Shown: positions 1 through 5,747 of the stretch, piece by piece
Numbering within the stretch: position 1 is the stretch's first letter
Layout: every line of letters starts with the position of its first letter
Assembly (NCBI GenBank): GCA_903825065.1
Contig: CAIJZG010000134.1
Coordinates: forward strand, 1-6,918
DNA length: 6,918 nt
DNA from: an uncultured Bacteroidota bacterium
GTDB taxonomy: Bacteria > Bacteroidota > Bacteroidia > Chitinophagales > Chitinophagaceae
Direction: 5' to 3'
Translations under genes and position numbers: made by a program
The notes under the pieces: generated by a model
The model's database searches: none
Told to the model about the DNA's origin: nothing
The model's input: only the letters and a program-made list of their open reading frames with translations

Positions 1-1
1 A

Positions 2-73
2 GATACAGATATTGTTGTTTTCGAAATGAATGCATTGGCTGATGGTCAGGGTGATACATTTCGTTTGGATTAA
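2..73 (+). CDS. C-terminal end of an unidentified upstream protein (partial)
   Basis: An open frame enters from the left edge and ends at TAA 71-73, giving 23 residues that end in DGQGDTFRLD. It lies 13 bases before parC on the same strand, so the two are probably co-transcribed. In many Bacteroidota parE lies close to parC, but this tail does not look like the usual end of a GyrB/ParE protein, so I do not call it parE. The fragment is too short to identify and could in principle be a chance open frame. The tight spacing to parC is the main support for it being real. Confidence 0.5.
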   Translation, partial: DTDIVVFEMNALADGQGDTFRLD

Positions 74-79
74 AGGAAA
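72..79 (+). promoter_or_regulatory. Shine-Dalgarno-like site of parC
   Basis: AAAGGAAA contains the AGGA core at 74-77, nine bases before the ATG at 87. It overlaps the stop codon of the upstream frame, which suggests translational coupling. It is the only clear Shine-Dalgarno-like sequence before a gene in this window; the other starts are preceded by A/T-rich sequence, as is common in Bacteroidota. Confidence 0.5.
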
Positions 80-86
80 TTAAATT

Positions 87-2603
87 ATGGCAAAAGAAAA
101 ATCGGATAATAGGGTTTACGAAAACGAAACTGGCGTTCAGGGTCAGTATAAGACTTGGTTTCTTGACTATGCTTCCTATGTTATTTTAGAAAGAGCAGTC
201 CCTGCTATTGAAGATGGCTTAAAACCTGTTCAACGAAGGATCATGCATGCCATGAAAGAAATGGATGATGGCCGATTTAATAAAGTGGCCAACATTATCG
301 GACAAAGTATGCAATACCATCCGCATGGTGATGCAAGTATTGGAGATGCTTTGGTTAATCTTGGACAAAAAGATTTACTAATTGAAACCCAAGGTAATTG
401 GGGTGATGTACGCACTGGCGATGAAGCAGCCGCGGCAAGATATATTGAAGCACGGTTATCAAAGTTTGCATTAGAAGTAGCATTCAATGCAAAAACTACT
501 GATTGGGCATTGAGCTATGATGGAAGAAAAAATGAGCCAGTAACACTACCTATGAAATTTCCGCTATTACTAGCCCAAGGTGCAGATGGTATAGCAGTAG
601 GATTATCAACAAAGATTCTGCCTCATAATTTCAATGAATTAATTGACGCTAGTATTAAATATTTGAGAGGAAAGAAATTTGAACTATTTCCTGATTTTCA
701 AACTGGTGGCATCATTGATATTGCAAATTATAATGGTGGAAAACGTGGCGGGAAGGTTCGTGTAAGAGCACATATTGAAGAGTTAGATAAGAAGACACTT
801 GTTATTAAAGATGTTCCCTATGGAGTAACTACTACTCAATTAATGGAGAGTATTACAAAGGCAAATGATCAAGGTAAAATAAAAATTAAAAAAGTAGTTG
901 ATGTTACAGCTAAAAATGTAGAGATTCAAATTGATTTAGCCGCAGGAATTTCTCCGGATATAACCATAGATGCATTATATGCATTTACTGATTGTGAAGT
1001 TAGCATTTCGCCAAATGCCTGTGTTATTATTGCAGATAAGCCACATTTTTTAGGCGTACAGGAACTCTTAACAGTATCTGCTGATAACACAAAAAGGATT
1101 TTAAATAAAGAGCTGGAGATTAAACTCAGTGAACTGGAAGATAAATGGCATTATACTTCTTTAGAAAAAATATTCTTCGAAGAAAAAATCTATAAAGAAT
1201 TAGAACTTAAGCATGAAAGTTGGGACAAAGTAATTGAAGCCATTGATAAAGCTTTTAATCCCTTTAAAAAACGACTGAAACGAACTATTCAACGAGAAGA
1301 CATTTTGAAGTTAACAGAGAAACCTGTTAGAAGAATTTATCGATTAGACATTAATGAACTAAATGAACAGATTAAGGCGATAGAAGCCGATATGCTTCAA
1401 GTTAAATACGACTTGGAACATCTAACAGATTATGCTGTTGCCTATTTCGAAAACTTACAAAAGAAGTATGGAAAAGGACGTGATCGAAAAACAGAGATCA
1501 GAGAATTTGATACGATTCAGGTAAAACAAGTGGCTATTGCAAATACCAAAGTGTATTTAAATAGAGAAGAAGGTTTTGTAGGTACCAGTTTAAAGAAAGA
1601 TGAATTTCTTGGAGATTGTTCTGACTATGATGATATCATATGCTTTACCAAATCTGGTAAAATGAAAGTGGTTAAAGTATCGGACAAAGTTTTTATAGGG
1701 AAGGATATAATTTATGCTGCAGTTTTTCAAAAGAACGATGAAAGAACCACATACAATATGATTTATGTGGATGGTGTTTCAGGAGTGAGTTATGGTAAAA
1801 GATTTAATGTAACAGGTATTACCCGCGACAAAGAATATGATTTAACAAAAGGTTCAGAAAAAAGTAGAGTTCATTATTTTACAGCAAATTTAAATGGTGA
1901 GGCTGAAGTTGTGAAAATTGTATTGAGTCCTAATTGCACAGCACGTACCAAAGAATTAGATTATTTCTTTGAAGAAATTGAAATTAAGGGAAGAGGAAGT
2001 ATGGGTAATCAAGTTACGAAATACCCTATAAAAACTGCTAAGCTAAAAGAAGCTGGTAAAAGTACACTTGCTGGAAGAAAATTATGGTTTGATGATAAAT
2101 TTGGTCGTTTGAATACGGATTCAAAAGGACAATACTTAGGAAGTTTTGAAGACGAGAAATTGATTGTTATTTATCAAGACGGTAATTATGAATTAACAGA
2201 TACTGAATTACAACAAAGATTTGATCCTGAGAAGATAATGTTAGTTGAAAAATTTGATCCGGAAAAAGTAATCACAGCTGTTTATTTAGATAATGATAAA
2301 CAACAGTTTAATATCAAAAGATTTAAAATTGAAACAACCACTTTAAAAAATAAATTCTTATTTATTAAAGATGGTGATGGAAATAGATTAGAAGCGGTTA
2401 GTACTGATCCGACACCTATTTTAATTGTTCAATCTGGAAAAGGAACAATGATTAGAAAAGCCAAATTCAAAGTGGTTAATATGGTAGAAGTGATGGGTTG
2501 GAAAGCTGTAGGTAGTAAATTAACCGATTTTAGTAAAACCATTGAAATGAGTTGGGAACAGCATCATAAAGAGGAACAAGCTCAGCCAGAATTGTTTGAA
2601 TAA
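87..2603 (+). CDS. parC: DNA topoisomerase IV subunit A (ParC)
   Basis: This is the DNA breakage-reunion subunit of type IIA topoisomerase IV, which with ParE unlinks daughter chromosomes in the cytoplasm. The N-terminal half holds the winged-helix core: DYASYVILERAVPAIEDGLK at residues 28-46, the quinolone region HPHGDASIGDALV at 78-90, and the catalytic Arg118-Tyr119 in AAARYIEARL. A helical coiled-coil part follows (about 350-470, including EKPVRRIYRLDINELNEQI). From about 480 comes a beta-pinwheel-like C-terminal domain with only a degenerate GyrA box, KGRGSMG at 634-640. That, the 838-residue length and the Bacteroidota-style sequence favour ParC over GyrA. An in-frame TAA at 81-83 rules out an earlier start. 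The position matching E. coli ParC Ser80 is Ala83, and Glu84 is Asp87. A hairpin terminator follows the stop directly. Confidence 0.94.
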   Translation: MAKEKSDNRVYENETGVQGQYKTWFLDYASYVILERAVPAIEDGLKPVQRRIMHAMKEMDDGRFNKVANIIGQSMQYHPHGDASIGDALVNLGQKDLLIETQGNWGDVRTGDEAAAARYIEARLSKFALEVAFNAKTTDWALSYDGRKNEPVTLPMKFPLLLAQGADGIAVGLSTKILPHNFNELIDASIKYLRGKKFELFPDFQTGGIIDIANYNGGKRGGKVRVRAHIEELDKKTLVIKDVPYGVTTTQLMESITKANDQGKIKIKKVVDVTAKNVEIQIDLAAGISPDITIDALYAFTDCEVSISPNACVIIADKPHFLGVQELLTVSADNTKRILNKELEIKLSELEDKWHYTSLEKIFFEEKIYKELELKHESWDKVIEAIDKAFNPFKKRLKRTIQREDILKLTEKPVRRIYRLDINELNEQIKAIEADMLQVKYDLEHLTDYAVAYFENLQKKYGKGRDRKTEIREFDTIQVKQVAIANTKVYLNREEGFVGTSLKKDEFLGDCSDYDDIICFTKSGKMKVVKVSDKVFIGKDIIYAAVFQKNDERTTYNMIYVDGVSGVSYGKRFNVTGITRDKEYDLTKGSEKSRVHYFTANLNGEAEVVKIVLSPNCTARTKELDYFFEEIEIKGRGSMGNQVTKYPIKTAKLKEAGKSTLAGRKLWFDDKFGRLNTDSKGQYLGSFEDEKLIVIYQDGNYELTDTELQQRFDPEKIMLVEKFDPEKVITAVYLDNDKQQFNIKRFKIETTTLKNKFLFIKDGDGNRLEAVSTDPTPILIVQSGKGTMIRKAKFKVVNMVEVMGWKAVGSKLTDFSKTIEMSWEQHHKEEQAQPELFE

Positions 2604-2604
2604 C

Positions 2605-2634
2605 AAAAAGACTAAACTTAGGTTTAGTCTTTTT
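2605..2634. terminator. Bidirectional intrinsic terminator between convergent genes
   Basis: A perfect 13-base inverted repeat (AAAAAGACTAAAC at 2605-2617, GTTTAGTCTTTTT at 2622-2634) encloses a four-base loop TTAG. The A-rich left arm and T-rich right arm give a U tract on either strand. It starts one base after the parC stop and ends four bases before the stop of the convergent gene, so it can serve both transcripts. The stem has few G-C pairs, as expected in this AT-rich genome. Confidence 0.88.
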
Positions 2635-2638
2635 AGTT

Positions 2639-3625
2639 TTATTTATTTAGTTTTAATTGAATGATCGCATTTTTATTAAAATCACTATTCAAAATAACTT
2701 CATATTTTTTATTTCCGTCCCTTATTATTAAAGCTGCTGTATTTGGAGGAATCAAACCTAGATTTTCTGCAAACATTCCAAGCTCATTGAACTCCAAAGT
2801 TTTATCTAATTCAATAGTAATTTTTACAGAATGATGTGTCAACATGGTCTTTGGCAGAATTAGTTTGCCATTTAGTAATATTGAAACAGAATCATAATCG
2901 ATAATTCCATTATCATAAACTTCTAGTTTAATAGTAGAGTTGTCAACTTCCAGTATTTTTTCATAATCTTTTTTTCTGTTCTTAAATGCTTTTTCAGTTA
3001 TGACTGCTAATGGGATGATATTTTTTTCTACGAATTTGCTTGTTTCTAAAGAATCATTTTGTGTAAATGCTCTGGTATTTTTAGTCTCAAAATTATCGAT
3101 TGCCGCAGTAGATTTTGAAAAACTATCAACAAGTATTTCGGGTCTTGAAACTTTATTTTTAGATTTATTATTTGTAGACTGTTCGGGGTCTTTCAACATT
3201 CGATAATTGATTACCGGCATAAGAAAATTATACGCAGAAGCGCTGGTAATGGATCCATTTAATACAGATTCTGTTTTTGCAACCCTTAATTCAAAAGTTC
3301 CTATTACATCACACATGACAGCTTTTTTAGTGCTCTGTGATCGATAGTAAATGACCGGAAATTTGTGGATGATTAACAACCTGGTTTTCTTGTTATAACT
3401 GTAATTGATTTTATTTTTGAAAAGACTATCTCTAAAATAGTAATTGAATTCACCTTTAGAATTACTATCTCCTTTTAGAATCAATTCCGTCAGATAGTTT
3501 TCTGTGTTGCCATCCATCTGAATATGCCCAACAGCATACCAACTGCCTTTAACAGACTGTGCCTTTGTAGGGCTGGTGATGATGCAAAATATGATAAATA
3601 CAATTAGGGGTCTCATGAAAGGCAT
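2639..3625 (-). CDS. Exported protein of unknown function with conserved-looking C-terminal module
   Basis: I do not recognise a named function. A signal peptide is clear: hydrophobic LIVFIIFCIITS at residues 7-18, then TKA before a likely cut at Ala22/Gln23. There is no lipobox, so the product is probably periplasmic or secreted. Residues about 23-145 are beta-rich (GSWYAVGHIQMDGN, DVIGTFELRV) and loosely resemble small lipocalin-like or ligand-binding beta folds. Residues 146-216 form a polar, Ser/Asn/Lys-rich linker. Residues 222-326 form a second beta module (LEVYDNGIIDYDSVSILLNG, FAENLGLIPPNTAALIIRDG) of a kind I associate with the C-termini of many exported Chitinophagaceae proteins; this is from memory, not a search. 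The start may be Met1 (3625) or Met4 (3616); both keep the signal peptide, and neither has a Shine-Dalgarno sequence. It is convergent with parC and divergent from cvfB, hence probably monocistronic. Confidence 0.85.
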   Translation of the reverse strand: MPFMRPLIVFIIFCIITSPTKAQSVKGSWYAVGHIQMDGNTENYLTELILKGDSNSKGEFNYYFRDSLFKNKINYSYNKKTRLLIIHKFPVIYYRSQSTKKAVMCDVIGTFELRVAKTESVLNGSITSASAYNFLMPVINYRMLKDPEQSTNNKSKNKVSRPEILVDSFSKSTAAIDNFETKNTRAFTQNDSLETSKFVEKNIIPLAVITEKAFKNRKKDYEKILEVDNSTIKLEVYDNGIIDYDSVSILLNGKLILPKTMLTHHSVKITIELDKTLEFNELGMFAENLGLIPPNTAALIIRDGNKKYEVILNSDFNKNAIIQLKLNK

Positions 3626-3629
3626 TAGG

Positions 3630-3637
3630 CAAATTTA
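3630..3637 (-). promoter_or_regulatory. Candidate Bacteroidota -7 element for the exported protein gene
   Basis: On the minus strand the sequence reads TAAATTTG, an exact match to the Bacteroidota -7 consensus TAnnTTTG. It ends only four bases before the Met1 codon at 3625. Transcription would then begin at or just inside that codon, which implies a nearly leaderless message or real initiation at Met4 (3616). The nearest upstream TTG (3656-3654) is 16 bases away, a little short for the usual -33 to -7 spacing. Short consensus matches occur by chance in AT-rich DNA. Confidence 0.4.
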
Positions 3638-3675
3638 TTAATAAGTAGTCATACAATCGCTTGTGAATAGGCGAA

Positions 3676-3707
3676 ATTGTTGTTTTTTCAACATCTATTG
3701 AAACAAT
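3676..3707. repeat. Interrupted inverted repeat in a divergent promoter region
   Basis: TTTCAA (3686-3691) and TTGAAA (3698-3703) are inverted arms around a six-base spacer. Flanking ATTG (3676-3679) and CAAT (3704-3707) extend the symmetry if a six-base bulge is allowed on the left. It lies just upstream of the candidate cvfB -7 element, where an operator could sit. The arms are short and A/T-rich, so chance is a serious alternative. Confidence 0.25.
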
Positions 3708-3709
3708 CG

Positions 3710-3717
3710 TAGCTTCG
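3710..3717 (+). promoter_or_regulatory. Candidate -7 element for cvfB
   Basis: TAGCTTCG differs from TAnnTTTG by one base, and its extended form TAGCTTCGCA resembles the common Bacteroidota pattern TAnCTTTGCA. It ends 19 bases before the ATG at 3737, which would leave a leader of roughly a dozen bases. No TTG at the ideal -33 spacing is visible: the nearest candidates are 9 and 27 bases upstream. Confidence 0.45.
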
Positions 3718-3736
3718 CACAGTAATTGAGAAAAGA

Positions 3737-4576
3737 ATGAATACAATAAAGGTTGGTGATTATAATGTTTTAAAAGTAATACGTAAAGTTGCTTTTGGTT
3801 TTTATTTAGATGATAATGAAGAGGGAATTCTTTTGCCTATTCGATTCGCCCCCAATGATTTACAAATAGATGATGAACTCAAAGTTTTTATTTATCATGA
3901 TTCAGATAATCGGTTAATTGCAACAACTCAAATCCCTTATGCAATTGTTGGTGATATTGCAAAATTAAAAGTTGTTGAAGTAACTCGACAAGGTGCTTTT
4001 CTCGATTGGGGCTTAATGAAAGATTTATTTGTACCAGTTTCTAAACAATTAGGGGGAATGCGTCTTGGAGCAGAATATCTTGTAAAGCTTTATATGGATG
4101 AGCAAACCGGTAGAGTTGCTGCAACTGAAAAAATTGATTTCCTTTTAAATAATGAAGAACTGACTGTTAAAGAAAAAGAAATTGTTTCCTTAATTGTATA
4201 TCGTAAAACAGAGTTAGGATATGCTATGATCATTAATAATCAACATATTGGATTATTACATAGTAATGAGATTTATAGAGATATGGTAATCGGTGAAAAG
4301 TTGGAAGGTTTTGTGAAATCAATTCGCCCTGATAATAAAATTGATGTGGTTATTGGGAAACCAGGGTTTCAAAAAGTAGAAGATGAAGCATCTAAGATTT
4401 TAAGATTGTTGGCCGAAAATGATGGGTATTTGCCTTATCATGATAAATCAGATCCGGCAGAGATTTACTCGTTTTTTGGAATGAGTAAAAAAGTATTCAA
4501 AATGACTACTGGTACCCTTTATAAGCAACAAAAAATTGTATTTACCAAGACTGGTTTACAATTAGTGGTATCATAA
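3737..4576 (+). CDS. cvfB: CvfB/YitL family S1-domain RNA-binding protein
   Basis: The 279-residue length and layout match the CvfB family (B. subtilis YitL, S. aureus CvfB), in which tandem S1-type OB folds and a C-terminal winged helix bind RNA. In staphylococci CvfB affects virulence gene expression; its role in Bacteroidota is not established, so a post-transcriptional role here is inference. Visible parts: S1-like fold 1 at about residues 1-63 (GDYNVLKVIRKVAFGFYLDD), fold 2 at 68-130 (GDIAKLKVVEVTRQGAFLDW, then DLFVPVSKQ), fold 3 at 145-207 (GYAMIINNQHIGLLHSNEIY, GEKLEGFVKSIRPDNKIDV), and a winged helix at about 216-279 (ILRLLAENDGYLPYHDKSDP, FFGMSKKVFKMTTGTLYKQ). No signal peptide is present, so it is cytoplasmic. 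There is no Shine-Dalgarno sequence before the ATG. Divergent and convergent neighbours suggest a single-gene transcript. Confidence 0.9.
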   Translation: MNTIKVGDYNVLKVIRKVAFGFYLDDNEEGILLPIRFAPNDLQIDDELKVFIYHDSDNRLIATTQIPYAIVGDIAKLKVVEVTRQGAFLDWGLMKDLFVPVSKQLGGMRLGAEYLVKLYMDEQTGRVAATEKIDFLLNNEELTVKEKEIVSLIVYRKTELGYAMIINNQHIGLLHSNEIYRDMVIGEKLEGFVKSIRPDNKIDVVIGKPGFQKVEDEASKILRLLAENDGYLPYHDKSDPAEIYSFFGMSKKVFKMTTGTLYKQQKIVFTKTGLQLVVS

Positions 4577-4613
4577 TCATAAAACACTTCTTGAAACTAA
4601 TTTTAAACGAAAG

Positions 4614-5648
4614 CTACCATTGCATTAAGTTCTTAATATAACTAGTTAATTCTTTTGCCATTTTTTGATGTTCTAAAACATTAGGATGCCAGTCGCTTCC
4701 ATTGGGGATGAAATTGCTGAATTCAAAATAATATACATCCCCAAGGTTAATAGTAGCTACAACCTTGTGAATCATTCGTTGCATTAGCAACCATTTATCA
4801 CCTCCAGGATTCGGGCCAGCCGCACAAATTATTTTGGCTTTGGGATAATACCCTCTAACTCTTTTGATGAATTGCTGATAAGTTGTAATAAATTTTTCTG
4901 AATCAACATCTACTGAAATATCATTAGTGCCTAATTCAATAACAACTAATTGCGGTTGGTAGGAGGCATAATTCCATTTTACTTTACTATTCTGACTAAT
5001 TTCTTCATAAAGTAAGGGTTGAGTAAAATTACCTGTTCCTCCATATCCTTGAAGCATTCCAATTCCAGATCTGCAAACTGCTGTATATTCCGCTTGCAAA
5101 GTCCTGGATGTTATAGCACCATAGCTAATATAATTGTCTTCAGTATCATAGCTAAAATGTTCGTCGTGGTTTTTACCATAAATTCCATAACCACAGGTAT
5201 AGGAATTACCTATAAATTCAATTTTCCTTTCTTGTATAATAGGAGGATAAAGACTCGCTGTTTTGTTTATTTCGAAACCTTTGAAAACTGTGTTACCAGT
5301 ACTCCATTCAGTATTTCTAACAATGTCGATTTGATGTTTGGTATCAGTCAGGTTTTCTGCTAATGAATACATGCTGTCTACTGCATTTGTTTTTAAAATT
5401 GTTTTTTGATTATCAATCAAAATGGTATAATAATTGGAAGCTTGTTCTTTTAAAAATATATGAATACTGGTGCCCCCAAATACTGTTCTAATCCGGCATC
5501 CGGAATACATAAATGTAACTTTTCCCGGATCACTAATATCAAATCTCCCAATAAATGCGATATCCCGAGAATGTGGTGGAATGAACTTTGCTTGACCAGA
5601 CAATTGTAAGAAACTGAACAGAAAATATATATAAAAAACATATTTCAT
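4614..5648 (-). CDS. Exported SGNH esterase, carbohydrate esterase family 2 type (acetylxylan esterase-like)
   Basis: CE2 enzymes remove O-acetyl groups from xylan, glucomannan and related sugars. A signal peptide (hydrophobic residues 4-16, likely cut after SGQA at residue 20) indicates export. The N-terminal jelly-roll typical of CE2 spans about 30-128 (GRFDISDPGKVTFMYSGCRI, TSIHIFLKE, FKGFEI). The SGNH hydrolase domain spans about 140-342: block I IEFIGNSYTCGYG with nucleophile Ser149, the GIGM segment at 195-198 for the conserved Gly, block III ELGTND with Asn242, and block V DWHPN with catalytic His321. Asn148 replaces the usual Asp of GDS, and the position three before His321 is Ser318 rather than Asp. 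The latter fits a Ser-His dyad, as reported for a characterised CE2 enzyme. Length 344 is normal for the family. It is divergent from a second esterase and ends 37 bases from cvfB, with no clear hairpin between them. I see no good promoter element upstream. Exact substrate is inferred. Confidence 0.88.
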   Translation of the reverse strand: MKYVFYIYFLFSFLQLSGQAKFIPPHSRDIAFIGRFDISDPGKVTFMYSGCRIRTVFGGTSIHIFLKEQASNYYTILIDNQKTILKTNAVDSMYSLAENLTDTKHQIDIVRNTEWSTGNTVFKGFEINKTASLYPPIIQERKIEFIGNSYTCGYGIYGKNHDEHFSYDTEDNYISYGAITSRTLQAEYTAVCRSGIGMLQGYGGTGNFTQPLLYEEISQNSKVKWNYASYQPQLVVIELGTNDISVDVDSEKFITTYQQFIKRVRGYYPKAKIICAAGPNPGGDKWLLMQRMIHKVVATINLGDVYYFEFSNFIPNGSDWHPNVLEHQKMAKELTSYIKNLMQW

Positions 5649-5707
5649 TAGATGTAATTTAGATTTATTTAAATTAGTATTGTAGATAATTGGGATTTAT
5701 TTTTTTT

Positions 5708-5715
5708 TATTTTTG
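5708..5715 (+). promoter_or_regulatory. Candidate -7 element for the CE7-type esterase gene
   Basis: TATTTTTG matches TAnnTTTG exactly and would start a transcript about 25 bases before the ATG at 5748. Upstream TTG trinucleotides at 5690-5692 and 5680-5682 are 15 and 25 bases away, so neither sits at the ideal spacing. The element lies at the end of a long T-rich stretch, which raises the chance of a random match. Confidence 0.38.
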
Positions 5716-5747
5716 AAGTATGTGTTTAATCTAGTGCTATTTAAAAG

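Noticed and set aside
2..73. Calling the left-edge fragment parE because parE often lies near parC
   Set aside because: The 23 residues do not resemble the usual GyrB/ParE C-terminus, and the fragment is too short to identify.
230..487. 85-codon open frame on the minus strand inside parC
   Set aside because: It lies wholly over the most conserved part of parC, including the quinolone region and catalytic Tyr, and its translation has no recognisable features.
3000..3206. 68-codon plus-strand frame inside the exported protein gene
   Set aside because: It is antisense to a well-supported gene with a signal peptide and domain structure, and has no start signal.
3549..3746. 65-codon minus-strand frame spanning the divergent promoter region
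   Set aside because: It starts inside cvfB, crosses both candidate promoters and overlaps the signal peptide region of the exported protein in another frame. Nothing supports its translation.
4577..4613. Terminator between cvfB and the CE2-type esterase
   Set aside because: I could find no inverted repeat longer than a few bases in this 37-base gap.
5019..5363. 114-codon plus-strand frame inside the CE2-type esterase gene
   Set aside because: It is antisense to the catalytic block I region and has a composition typical of a shadow frame.
5450..5641. 63-codon minus-strand frame overlapping the start of the CE2-type esterase
   Set aside because: It is the same DNA as the CE2 signal peptide and jelly-roll in a shifted frame. 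The CE2 frame explains the region fully.
5694..5714. T-rich tract upstream of the CE7-type gene as a terminator or phase-variable homopolymer
   Set aside because: There is no hairpin before it, and it is broken by A residues. The longest pure T run is nine bases, and it lies outside the coding frame.
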